Source: Castellaniella denitrificans
GTDB taxonomy: Bacteria; Pseudomonadota; Gammaproteobacteria; Burkholderiales; Burkholderiaceae_B
NCBI RefSeq assembly: GCF_027214045.1
Contig: NZ_JAPWHE010000001.1
Span: forward strand, 666,946 to 730,945
Direction of reading: 5' to 3'
DNA length: 64,000 nucleotides
The notes beneath the pieces are model-generated. The model had not been told where the DNA came from, made no database searches, and saw only the letters and a program-made list of their open reading frames with translations. Each line of letters opens with the position of its first letter. Within the stretch, counting starts at the first letter, position 1. This document shows, in pieces, positions 26,840-35,056 of the stretch. The translations under genes were made by a program, and so were the position numbers.

Positions 26840-26925
26840 TGCCTGGCCTCGTCATGCTGCGTTGCAAATCCTCGCGATAGTCTGGCTATCGCCGCGGTTT
26901 GCGCCTTGCCTGACAAGCCCAGGCA
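26840..26925. repeat. 86-base imperfect dyad between cysD and cysN
   Basis: The ends TGCCTGG (26840) and CCAGGCA (26919-26925) and the centre GCGATAG-TCTGG-CTATCGC (26874-26892) pair perfectly, and most of the sequence between them pairs with a few mismatches (for example GCAAA with TTTGC). The RNA would form one long stem of about 40 pairs inside the cys operon. This looks like a mobile or dispersed hairpin repeat. Confidence 0.65.
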
Positions 26926-26963
26926 TCCGAACTTGAGCATCCGAATCGGATCAAGGAATCACA

Positions 26964-28262
26964 ATGAACGCAATCAACGAACAATGGCAGGCCGCGCCGG
27001 AAACCAGCGTCCTGCGCCTGATCACGGCCGGGTCCGTGGACGACGGCAAATCCACGCTGATCGGTCGTCTGCTGGTCGACAGCAAGGGCGTGTTCGCCGA
27101 CCAGCTTCAGGCCATCGCGGGCTCGAAATACACGCGCGCCCCCAATAGCGAGCTGGATCTGGCGCTGCTGACCGACGGCCTGGAGGCCGAGCGCGAGCAG
27201 GGCATCACCATCGATGTGGCCTACCGCTATTTCGCCACCCCGGCGCGCAAGTTCATCGTCGCCGACGCGCCCGGCCACGAGCAGTACACGCGCAACATGG
27301 TCACGGGGGCCTCGACGGCCGACGCCGCCGTGATCCTGATCGACGCCAGCCGGGCGAGGGATGGCCGGCTGTTGCCGCAGACCAAGCGTCACAGCACCTT
27401 GGCCCGCCTGCTGGGGCTGCGCCACATCGTGGTCGCGGTCAACAAGATGGATCTGGTCGGCTGGGACCGGGCGGTGTTCGACCGGATCCATGCGGCGTAC
27501 CGCGATCTGGCCGGGCGCCTGGGCATTCCGGCCTTTCATATCGTGCCGCTCTCGGCCCTGTCGGGCGACAACGTCGTGCGGCGCGGCGAGCGGACGCCCT
27601 GGTACCAGGGGCCGCCGTTGCTGGCCCTGCTGGAGGACCTGCCGGTGGACACGGGGCCTGCGGAAGACCAGGCGCGCTTCTTCGTCCAGTGGGTGATCCG
27701 CCACAACGGCAGCGGCCCCGACGCGTTCCGGGGCTACGCGGGCCAGTTGCGGGGCGGCGCCTGGCGGGTCGGCGACGCCGTCCAGGTCCTGCCGAGCCGC
27801 GAATCCGCGCGCATCGCGGGTCTGCTGCGCGGTGCGCAGGCGGTCGATCATGCCCTGGCGGGCGACAGCGTCACCGTGGTGCTGGACCGCGACATTGACC
27901 TGTCCCGGGGCGACGTGCTGGTCGACGCCAGGGCGCGGCCGGCGCTGGGCAGCGACTTCGAGGCGGATCTGTGCTGGTTGGACCAGCAGGCGCTGAATCC
28001 GGCACGGCTGTACTGGCTGAAACAGGGTTCCCGCCTGACGCAGGCGCGTGTCCAGGCCGTGCTCACCCGCCGCGATATCCACGAGTTGCGTTCGGTGGAC
28101 TGGAACGGCACTCTGGCCATGAACGACATCGGACGCGTGCAGTTGCGGACCCGCGATCCCCTGATCCTGGACGACTACGACGCGCAGCGGGCGACGGGCG
28201 CCTTCATCCTGATCGATACGGCCACGAACCAGACGGCGGCGGCCGGGCTGGTCCGGCGTTGA
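26964..28262 (+). CDS. cysN: Sulfate adenylyltransferase subunit 1 (GTPase)
   Basis: CysN is the GTPase partner of CysD. The 432-residue protein is an EF-Tu-like GTPase with P-loop G23-SVDDGKST, the switch II 'DAPGHEQYTRNM' and the guanine motif 'NKMD', followed by two beta-barrel domains. It stops without a C-terminal APS kinase (CysC) domain, which agrees with the APS-type reductase in the same operon. It lies 125 bases after cysD, behind the long dyad. Confidence 0.97.
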   Translation: MNAINEQWQAAPETSVLRLITAGSVDDGKSTLIGRLLVDSKGVFADQLQAIAGSKYTRAPNSELDLALLTDGLEAEREQGITIDVAYRYFATPARKFIVADAPGHEQYTRNMVTGASTADAAVILIDASRARDGRLLPQTKRHSTLARLLGLRHIVVAVNKMDLVGWDRAVFDRIHAAYRDLAGRLGIPAFHIVPLSALSGDNVVRRGERTPWYQGPPLLALLEDLPVDTGPAEDQARFFVQWVIRHNGSGPDAFRGYAGQLRGGAWRVGDAVQVLPSRESARIAGLLRGAQAVDHALAGDSVTVVLDRDIDLSRGDVLVDARARPALGSDFEADLCWLDQQALNPARLYWLKQGSRLTQARVQAVLTRRDIHELRSVDWNGTLAMNDIGRVQLRTRDPLILDDYDAQRATGAFILIDTATNQTAAAGLVRR

Positions 28263-28271
28263 CGCGGGCCT

Positions 28272-28286
28272 GATTCGGGGCGAATC
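28272..28286. other. Small hairpin after cysN
   Basis: GATTCG-GGG-CGAATC lies 10 bases after the cysN stop. It has no T tract and is overlapped by an alternative TCGGG/CCCGA pairing, so any terminator role is uncertain. Confidence 0.3.
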
Positions 28287-28361
28287 CCGATGGGCGGCCG
28301 CGGGACTCCGTGGCAGAATGACGCGGGGTGGCCGGTGTCCGGCCCGTCGCCGTGAAGCCAC

Positions 28362-29273
28362 ATGCTCCGATTCGCCCATCAGAACCTCCGCCTGCCCTCC
28401 CTGGCCACGATCCAGGCGTTCGAGTCGGCCGCCCGCCTGGGCTCGTTCGGCCGCGCGGCCGAGGAACTCTGCATCACGGCCAGCGCGGTCGGCAAACGCA
28501 TCAGCCAGTTGGAAACCGCCCTCGGCCAGCCCCTTTTCGACCGGGGCAGCCGGGGCGTCGCGTTGACTGCGGCGGGGCACGAATACCTGGACCAGATCGA
28601 AACGGCGCTGCACCTGTTGTCCGACATTTCCCTGCATCGCCGGTCCCGGCCCCGGGAACGCATCCGGCTGGTCACGACGCCGACCTTCGGCCACTACATC
28701 CTGGGGCCGTATCTGCACGAGTTCACCTCGGCCCATCCCAACGTCGACATGAGCGTGGTGCTGTCGATCCCTTACCTCGACATCGGTCCCACCCAAGCGG
28801 ATTTCTGGGTGCGTTTCGGACTGGGCCGGTATCCGGGCGCGGTGTCCGAACGTCTGACGGACGACGCGGTGTTCCCGGCGTGCTCGCCCGGTTATCTGGC
28901 GCGCCATGGCGCCCTGCGCCGCCCCGCCGACCTGGCCGGCGCGAACCTGCTGCGCTGCCCCCTGGATCCCTGGAAACCCTGGTTCGACGCCGCCGGGCTG
29001 GACTGGCCTGAGCCCGAAGGGGGGGTGAGCTTCTTCGATGTGGGGCTGGCCATGACCGCCGCGCGGGCGGGCCAGGGCGTCGTGATCGCGCGGCGCAGCC
29101 TGGCGGGCGCCTACCTTGACGAGGGCAGCTTGGTCGCGCCTTTCGGGATCCAGGCGGCGCCCGATTCCCACTACTACCTGTGCCGCGAGGCCTCCACCCC
29201 GCTGACCGGCGCGCACCTAGCGTTTTCCCTATGGCTGAAGGCGCTCTGCGCCAGGATATCCAGTTCTTCCTAG
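28362..29273 (+). CDS. LysR-family transcriptional regulator (GcvA-like)
   Basis: The 303-residue protein has an N-terminal winged helix ('LPSLATIQAFESAARLGSFG', 'ITASAVGKRISQLE') and a LysR effector domain from about residue 95. The start 'LRLPSLATIQAFE' resembles the GcvA/AmpR group. It lies 100 bases after cysN and 141 bases before the binding-protein gene, both on the same strand, so it could control the importer downstream; there is no divergent target. The effector is unknown. Confidence 0.9.
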   Translation: MLRFAHQNLRLPSLATIQAFESAARLGSFGRAAEELCITASAVGKRISQLETALGQPLFDRGSRGVALTAAGHEYLDQIETALHLLSDISLHRRSRPRERIRLVTTPTFGHYILGPYLHEFTSAHPNVDMSVVLSIPYLDIGPTQADFWVRFGLGRYPGAVSERLTDDAVFPACSPGYLARHGALRRPADLAGANLLRCPLDPWKPWFDAAGLDWPEPEGGVSFFDVGLAMTAARAGQGVVIARRSLAGAYLDEGSLVAPFGIQAAPDSHYYLCREASTPLTGAHLAFSLWLKALCARISSSS

Positions 29274-29414
29274 GCCTTGCGACAGGGTGCGGAATTTCTT
29301 TCCGCCCTGGCCCGATGCAATTTCCGACAGCGTCCCGGGACGGTCGATAGACTTTCCGCCGAGCATGTAAATCAGGCCGGCGCGTCAGCCGGCCACATCG
29401 AGAACGGAGACGAC

Positions 29415-30629
29415 ATGACATTCCACAAGACCTGCCTGGCCCTGGCCATCACTCTGTCGCTGGCGGCGACCGCCCAGGCGGCCGACACCATCAAGATCGG
29501 CGTATCCGGGCCCTTCACGGGAGGGTCGTCCTCCATGGGCGTGAGCATGCGCGACGGCGTGCGCCTGGCCGCCCAGGACATCAACGCCAAGGGCGGCGTG
29601 CTGGGGCGCCAGATCGAACTGGTCGAGCGCGACGACGAGGCAAAGAACGAGCGCGGCGTGCAGATCGCCCAGGAACTGATCAACCGCGAACAGGTGGTCG
29701 CCACGCTGGGCTTCATCAACACCGGGGTGGCCCTGGCCTCGACCCGCTTCTACCAGAACGCCGGCATCCCGGCCATCGCCAACGTGGCGACGGGCTCGGT
29801 GGTCACCCAGCAGTTCCTGCCGCCGAAATACGAGCACAACTACGTGTTCCGCATGTCGGCCGCCGACAACATCCAGGCGCCCATGATCGCCGCCGAGGCC
29901 ATCACCAAGCGCGGCTTCAAGAAGGTCGCCATCATGGCCGACTCCACCAATTACGGCCAGCTGGGCCGCGAGGACATGGAAAAGGCGCTGGACAAGCTGG
30001 GCGTCAAACCGGTCGCGGTGGAAAAATTCAACATCGGCGACGTCGACATGACCGCGCAGCTGTTGCGCGCCAAGGAAGCCGGCGCCGAGGCCCTGCTGAC
30101 CTACGGCATCGGCCCCGAGCTGGCCCAATTGGCCAACGGCATGGCCAAGCTCGGCTGGAAAGTGCCCCTGATCGGCAGCTGGACGCTGGCCATGGCGAAT
30201 TTCATCGACACGGCGCGCGCCAACGGTGACGGCGCCCTGATGCCCCAGACCTTCATCCAGAATCCCAATACCCCCAAGCGCAAGGCCTTCATCGACGCGT
30301 ACGTCAAGGCCTTCAAGCCCAAGAACGACCGGATCGAATCGGCCGTGTCCGCCGCCCAGGGCTACGACTCGGTGCTGCTGCTGGCCGCCGCCATCGAGCA
30401 GGCCGGCGACACCAAGGGCGCCGACATCCGCGCCGCGCTCGAAAACCTGAAGAAGCCCGTCGAAGGCGTGATCATGACCTACAAGGCGCCCTACTCGACG
30501 ACCGACCACGAGACCATCGACGGTCCCGGCCTGGTCTACATGGGCGAGGTGTCCAAGGGCCGCGTGATCTTCGCCCACCCCGAGGACGCGCAGCGCAGCG
30601 TCGCCAACGCCGGCCAGTCCGCGCAGTAA
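29415..30629 (+). CDS. Branched-chain-type ABC importer substrate-binding protein (system 1)
   Basis: The 404-residue periplasmic protein belongs to the leucine/isoleucine/valine-binding (Peripla_BP_6) family. It has a signal peptide of about 22 residues (cleavage after 'AQA'), then 'IKIGVSGPFTGGSSSMG' and 'DEAKNERGVQIAQELI'. The ATG at 29415 follows a GGAG site. It heads an operon with livH, a fused livM-livG and livF. Members of this family carry many amides, aromatic acids and amino acids, so the ligand is not known. A 12-base-pair hairpin directly follows the gene. Confidence 0.92.
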   Translation: MTFHKTCLALAITLSLAATAQAADTIKIGVSGPFTGGSSSMGVSMRDGVRLAAQDINAKGGVLGRQIELVERDDEAKNERGVQIAQELINREQVVATLGFINTGVALASTRFYQNAGIPAIANVATGSVVTQQFLPPKYEHNYVFRMSAADNIQAPMIAAEAITKRGFKKVAIMADSTNYGQLGREDMEKALDKLGVKPVAVEKFNIGDVDMTAQLLRAKEAGAEALLTYGIGPELAQLANGMAKLGWKVPLIGSWTLAMANFIDTARANGDGALMPQTFIQNPNTPKRKAFIDAYVKAFKPKNDRIESAVSAAQGYDSVLLLAAAIEQAGDTKGADIRAALENLKKPVEGVIMTYKAPYSTTDHETIDGPGLVYMGEVSKGRVIFAHPEDAQRSVANAGQSAQ

Positions 30630-30642
30630 GACCGCCGCACCG

Positions 30643-30670
30643 GCGCATCCCGCCCCAGGGCGGGATGCGC
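30643..30670 (+). other. Strong intercistronic hairpin after binding-protein gene 1
   Basis: GCGCATCCCGCC (30643-30654) pairs perfectly with GGCGGGATGCGC (30659-30670) around CCAG. It begins 13 bases after the stop codon and ends 18 bases before livH. No T tract is present. It probably stabilises the binding-protein message. Confidence 0.7.
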
Positions 30671-30688
30671 GTCTCCGCTGGAAAGAAC

Positions 30689-31564
30689 ATGACGATTTTT
30701 CTGCAACTGGCCTACAGCGGCGTGGCCCTGGGCATGATCTACGCGGTCATCGCCTTTGGCTACCAACTGACCTACGCCACTTCCGAAACCCTGAACTTCG
30801 GCCAGGGCGACGCCCTGATGCTGGGGGGGCTGGTCGGACTGACCCTGGTCGGCATGGGCGTGAGCTATTGGCTGATGATCCCGCTGGTCTGCCTGTTCGG
30901 GATGGCGCAGGGCGCCGTGGTCGAACGCGTGGCCGTGCGCCCCGCGATCCAGGCGCGTTCCGAATTCGGCTGGATCATGGCGACCATCGCCCTGGGCATC
31001 ATCTTCCGCAATATGGCCGAGAACATCTGGGGCCGCGACGCCCTGCATTTTCCCTCGCCCGTGTCCGAGACGCCCCTCAGCGTGCTGGGCGCCAACATCC
31101 TGCCGATGGAACTGCTGGTGGTCGCGGGCGCGCTGTTGATCATGGGCGCCATCGAATTGTTCAATCGCACCTCGATCTACGGCAAGGCGGTGGTGGCGAC
31201 CTCCGGCGACCGCGACGCCGCCGGTCTGATGGGCATCAACACCAAGCTGGTCATCACGTTCTCGTACGCATTGTCCTCCCTGACGGCCGCCTTCGCGGGT
31301 GTGCTGGTCGCCCCGCTGACCCTCACCGGCGCCTCCATGGGTGCGGTGCTGGGCCTCAAGGCCTTCGCGGTGGCCATCGTGGGCGGCCTGAACAGCGGCC
31401 TGGGTGCCATCGTGGGCGGCCTGCTGCTGGGCGTCATTGAAACCACCACCGGCTTCTATCTTTCCACCGGCTACAAGGACGTCCCCGGCCTGATCCTGCT
31501 GCTGCTCGTCCTGACGGTGCGGCCCGCCGGGCTGTTCGGCAAGACCGCCATCAAGAAGGTCTGA
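30689..31564 (+). CDS. livH: Branched-chain-type ABC importer permease LivH (system 1)
   Basis: The 291-residue protein has about eight membrane helices and the LivH signatures 'MIYAVIAFGYQLTYATSETLNFGQGDALMLGG' in pattern, 'AIVGGLNSGLGAIVGGLLLGV' and 'RPAGLFGK' near the end. It forms the channel with the LivM part of the next protein. The ATG at 30689 is preceded by GGAAAG; the frame to 30665 passes through the hairpin. It lies six bases before the fused gene. Confidence 0.93.
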   Translation: MTIFLQLAYSGVALGMIYAVIAFGYQLTYATSETLNFGQGDALMLGGLVGLTLVGMGVSYWLMIPLVCLFGMAQGAVVERVAVRPAIQARSEFGWIMATIALGIIFRNMAENIWGRDALHFPSPVSETPLSVLGANILPMELLVVAGALLIMGAIELFNRTSIYGKAVVATSGDRDAAGLMGINTKLVITFSYALSSLTAAFAGVLVAPLTLTGASMGAVLGLKAFAVAIVGGLNSGLGAIVGGLLLGVIETTTGFYLSTGYKDVPGLILLLLVLTVRPAGLFGKTAIKKV

Positions 31565-31570
31565 TTCACC

Positions 31571-33508
31571 ATGAACAAGAAGCATCTGCTGTCTTTCGTC
31601 GCGCTGGCCGCCGTGCTGGCGATGGTGCCGCTCATCGTCGTCAATCCCTACTACCTGCACCTGATCGAGACCATCCTGATCTACGCCGTCCTGCTGCTCG
31701 GGCTGGATATCGTGGTGGGCTACACCGGCCAGGTGTCCCTCGGCCATGCGGGGCTGTTCGGAATCGGCGCCTATGTCGTGGGGACGCTGGTCCTGCACCT
31801 GGACATGCCGTTCTGGATCACCCTGCCGGCCGCCGTCGTGGTGACGGCTGCCTTCGGCGCGATCCTCGCCCTGCCGGCGCTGCGCGTGACCGGACCCTAC
31901 CTGGCGATGGTGACCCTGGCTTTCGGCACCATCATCCAGATCCTCATCAACGAGATGGACTTCCTCACGGCGGGGCCGCTGGGCATCAGCCTGGACAAGC
32001 CCTCCGTGGCCGGCCACATGCTCAGCGGTCCCGAATTCTTCTGGCTGGTCCTGGCCCTGCTGGCGCTGGCGGTGCTGTTCACCGAGCGGGTGGCGCGTTC
32101 GCACTACGGGCGCGCCTTCGAGGCCCTGCGCGACAGTCCGATCGCCTGCGACTGCATGGGCGTATCGGTCTACCGCTACAAAGTCGTGGCCTTCGTCATC
32201 AGCGCCGGCCTGGCCGGCCTGTCGGGTGCGTTGCACGCCTACTCGGAACAGTACATTTCGCCCAACACCTATACCTTCGAACTGATGGTGCTGTTCCTGC
32301 TCGCCCTGATCATGGGCGGGCGCAAGACCCGTTCGGGCGCGCTGCTGGGGGCGGCCATCATCGTGCTGCTGCCCAAGATGCTCGACGATGTGTCCACCTT
32401 CCGGCCGTTGGCCATTGGCCTGGCGGTGCTGGTCACGGCGGGCGCCGTGATGGCGGTGCGGCGCGGCCGCGCCACCCCGGCGCGCATGGCGGCACCGGTG
32501 ATCGGCGCCCTGGTCCTGGCAGGCGGCTCGCTGGCGCTGGACCAGATGACCGACTGGCGGCTGTCGATCTTCGGCCTCATGATCCTGTTCGTCGTCTATT
32601 ACTTGCCGGACGGCATCGTCGGTTTCGTGACGCAGGCCCTGGGCCGTCCCCGGGCGGACACGGCACAGAACGGGCGGGCGCAGGCCGCCCTGGCCGTCGA
32701 GGCCGACGGACTGCCGGACGCGTCGCACGGCGTCCTGCTCACCGTCGGCCAGGCCGTGATGCAGTTCGGCGGCCTCAAGGCGCTCAACGGAGTCGACCTG
32801 GAAGTCCGGCGCGGCACGATCCACGGACTGATCGGTCCCAACGGCTCGGGCAAGAGCACCATGATGAACGTGCTGACGGGCATTTACGTGCCCACGTCGG
32901 GCAGCGTCGTCTTCGCCGGCCGGGACCTGGCCGGCCTGACCTCCGCGCAGATCGCCGCCCGGGGCGTGGCGCGCACCTTCCAGAACGTGCAGCTCTTCGG
33001 CGAGATGAGCGCGCTGGAAAACGTGCTGGTCGGACTGCATCACACGTTCGGCAGCGGACTGACGGGCATTGCGCTGCGCACGCCCGGCTGGCGGCGAGAA
33101 GAACGCCAGGCACGCGCCCGGGCGCTCGGACTGCTGGAATTCGTCGGCCTCGCCTCGCTGGCCCACGAAGAGGCGCGCAATCTGCCCTACGGCAAGCAGC
33201 GCCTGCTGGAGATCGCCCGCGCCCTGGCGCTCGATCCCCAACTGCTGTTGCTCGACGAGCCGGCGGCCGGCCTGACGGCTCCGGACATCGAGGAACTGCT
33301 GGACATCATGCGCAAGCTCAAGGCCCGGGGTCTCACCGTCATCCTGATCGAACACCACATGGACGTGGTGATGGGGGTCTGCGACGCAGTGTCGGTGCTG
33401 GATTTCGGACAGAAGATCGCCGAGGGACTGCCCGCCGACGTGCAGGCCGACCCCCGGGTCGTCGAAGCCTATCTGGGCGGTGAACAGGCGGGAGCGCAGG
33501 CATGCTGA
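31571..33508 (+). CDS. Fused LivM permease-LivG ATPase of branched-chain-type importer (system 1)
   Basis: This 645-residue protein joins a LivM-type permease (about residues 1-350, many helices, 'GYTGQVSLGHAGLFGIGAYV') to a LivG-type ATPase (about 375-640). The ATPase has Walker A 'GPNGSGKST' (422-430), 'ARTFQNVQLFGEMSALENV', signature 'LPYGKQRLLEIARAL' and Walker B 'LLLLDEPAAGL'. Normally these are two proteins. The permease half carries extra hydrophobic segments before the linker. The stop overlaps livF by seven bases. The reading frame is continuous, so this is a true fusion and not a sequencing artefact as far as the sequence shows. Confidence 0.93.
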   Translation: MNKKHLLSFVALAAVLAMVPLIVVNPYYLHLIETILIYAVLLLGLDIVVGYTGQVSLGHAGLFGIGAYVVGTLVLHLDMPFWITLPAAVVVTAAFGAILALPALRVTGPYLAMVTLAFGTIIQILINEMDFLTAGPLGISLDKPSVAGHMLSGPEFFWLVLALLALAVLFTERVARSHYGRAFEALRDSPIACDCMGVSVYRYKVVAFVISAGLAGLSGALHAYSEQYISPNTYTFELMVLFLLALIMGGRKTRSGALLGAAIIVLLPKMLDDVSTFRPLAIGLAVLVTAGAVMAVRRGRATPARMAAPVIGALVLAGGSLALDQMTDWRLSIFGLMILFVVYYLPDGIVGFVTQALGRPRADTAQNGRAQAALAVEADGLPDASHGVLLTVGQAVMQFGGLKALNGVDLEVRRGTIHGLIGPNGSGKSTMMNVLTGIYVPTSGSVVFAGRDLAGLTSAQIAARGVARTFQNVQLFGEMSALENVLVGLHHTFGSGLTGIALRTPGWRREERQARARALGLLEFVGLASLAHEEARNLPYGKQRLLEIARALALDPQLLLLDEPAAGLTAPDIEELLDIMRKLKARGLTVILIEHHMDVVMGVCDAVSVLDFGQKIAEGLPADVQADPRVVEAYLGGEQAGAQAC

Positions 33509-34221
33509 AAATCGAGAACCTGGAAGCCGGCTACGGCAAGGTCAAGGTGCTGCATGGCATCAGCCTGGACGTGCCCGCCGGCAAGGTCGTGACCCTGATC
33601 GGGTCCAACGGGGCGGGCAAGACCACCACCATGCGGGCCGTGTCCGGCATGCTGCGACCTTCGGCCGGCACCATCACCCTGGGCGACCGGGCGATCCAGG
33701 GGCTGGAGTCCCACCGGATCGCCCGTCTGGGCCTGGCGCACTCTCCGGAAGGCCGGCGCGTCTTTCCCACGCTGAGCGTGACCGACAACCTGTTGCTGGG
33801 CGCCTTTCCGCGCCTGACCGGCAGCCGCGCCCGCGGCGACGTCGCCCGCGACCTGGATCGCGCCATGGACCTGTTCCCGCGCCTGAAGGAACGGCGCGCG
33901 CAGTTGGCGGGCACCCTGTCGGGCGGCGAACAGCAGATGCTGGCCATGGCGCGCGCCGTCATGCTCAACCCCGAGGTCGTGCTGCTGGACGAGCCTTCGA
34001 TGGGGCTGGCCCCCATCCTGGTCGACGAAGTCTTCCGCATCATTTCGCGCCTGAAGTCCGAGGGGGTGACCATGCTGCTGGTGGAGCAGTTCGCGGCGGC
34101 GGCGCTGGCGGTGGCGGATTACGGCTACGTGCTGGAAAACGGCCGCATCGCCGTCGAAGGGCCCGCGCAGCGGTTGCGCAGCGATCCCGCCGTCGCCGCG
34201 GCTTATCTGGGCGGGCACTAG
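33502..34221 (+). CDS. livF: Branched-chain-type ABC importer ATPase LivF (system 1)
   Basis: The 239-residue protein is the second ATPase of system 1. It has Walker A 'GSNGAGKTT' (residues 34-42), the LivF-type 'HSPEGRRVFPTLSVTDNL', signature 'LSGGEQQMLAMARA' and Walker B 'VVLLDEPSMGLAP'. It begins seven bases inside the fused LivM-LivG gene. It is the last gene of the operon and converges with the Crp/Fnr regulator, whose stop lies 13 bases away. Confidence 0.95.
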   Translation: MLKIENLEAGYGKVKVLHGISLDVPAGKVVTLIGSNGAGKTTTMRAVSGMLRPSAGTITLGDRAIQGLESHRIARLGLAHSPEGRRVFPTLSVTDNLLLGAFPRLTGSRARGDVARDLDRAMDLFPRLKERRAQLAGTLSGGEQQMLAMARAVMLNPEVVLLDEPSMGLAPILVDEVFRIISRLKSEGVTMLLVEQFAAAALAVADYGYVLENGRIAVEGPAQRLRSDPAVAAAYLGGH

Positions 34222-34234
34222 TCGGCGAACAGCC

Positions 34235-34909
34235 TCACAGGCCGTAGTGCTTCAGTCCGTCCAGGTCCAGCACCTGGACGGCGCCGTATTCGATCTTCAG
34301 CAGTTGCGCGGACTCCAGCGCGCGCAGGGCCTGGTTGGTGCGCTGGCGGGAAATGCGCGCCAGGTAGCCGATTTCCTCCTGGGTGATCTCCAGGCGCATC
34401 GAATTGCCCGGGTACAGCAGCGGATTGAACAGTTCCGCCAGGCAGCGCGCCACGCGCGCGTCGGGCGCCAGCAGGCGGTCGTATTCGGCCTTGCCGATGA
34501 ACTGCGCCACCCGTTCGTTGAGCTGGTGCAGCAGGTAGCGATTGAAGGGGATGCTGGCGTCCAGCAGCCAGTAGAACGTGTCGCCGCGCAGGCGGGCGAT
34601 GGTACTGCGCCGCAGCGCGATGATGTCGTATTTGCGGGCTTCGCGTTTCAGGAGCGAGCCTTCGCCGATCCAGCCGCCGGCCGGCACCCCGGTCAGGGAC
34701 GCCAGTTTGCCGTCGGCGTTGCCCACCGAGACCTTGACCAGCCCGTCGAGCACGCCGATCCAGGCGCAGGCGATCACGCCCTTGTGCTCGACGATGGTGC
34801 CGGCCTCGACATGCGCCACGGCGGTGTCCTGCAGGACGCGCGCCTGCTGTTCGTCGTCGAGCAGGTCGAACCAGGCGGCGCGCGCCGGCAAAGCCTGAGT
34901 CAGATTCAT
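34235..34909 (-). CDS. Crp/Fnr-family transcriptional regulator
   Basis: The 224-residue protein has a cyclic-nucleotide-binding-like beta barrel (about 20-125), a dimerisation helix and a C-terminal winged helix ('EITQEEIGYLARISRQRTNQ'). It has no N-terminal cysteines of the Fnr type, so it does not carry an iron-sulfur cluster. It is divergent from the ligase-importer operon starting at 35057 and is the natural candidate to regulate it. The 24-base dyad TGCGACA-N10-TGTCGCA (34946-34969) between them may be its site. The effector is unknown. Confidence 0.92.
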   Translation of the reverse strand: MNLTQALPARAAWFDLLDDEQQARVLQDTAVAHVEAGTIVEHKGVIACAWIGVLDGLVKVSVGNADGKLASLTGVPAGGWIGEGSLLKREARKYDIIALRRSTIARLRGDTFYWLLDASIPFNRYLLHQLNERVAQFIGKAEYDRLLAPDARVARCLAELFNPLLYPGNSMRLEITQEEIGYLARISRQRTNQALRALESAQLLKIEYGAVQVLDLDGLKHYGL

Positions 34910-34945
34910 GGGGACTTACCCTAGATCGAGATCGAATGTCATACG

Positions 34946-34969
34946 TGCGACAGTCGGGGGGGTGTCGCA
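34946..34969. promoter_or_regulatory. Inverted repeat between Crp/Fnr gene and ligase-importer operon
   Basis: TGCGACA (34946-34952) and TGTCGCA (34963-34969) are perfect inverted copies separated by 10 bases. The site lies 37 bases from the regulator start and 87 bases before the acyl-CoA synthetase start. The spacing of two helical turns fits a dimeric regulator. Confidence 0.5.
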
Positions 34970-35056
34970 GCCTGTACCTTAGTCCATGACACGCCCATCA
35001 GAGGCGCACTGAAGGCCCCGCGCGCCGCAGGATCCGCGCAAGGCCGAGGAGACATC

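Noticed and set aside
30536-33358. 940-codon minus-strand open frame over system 1 of the ABC importer
   Set aside because: Its protein is rich in His, Gln, Asp and Arg without domain structure, a normal shadow of hydrophobic permease genes.
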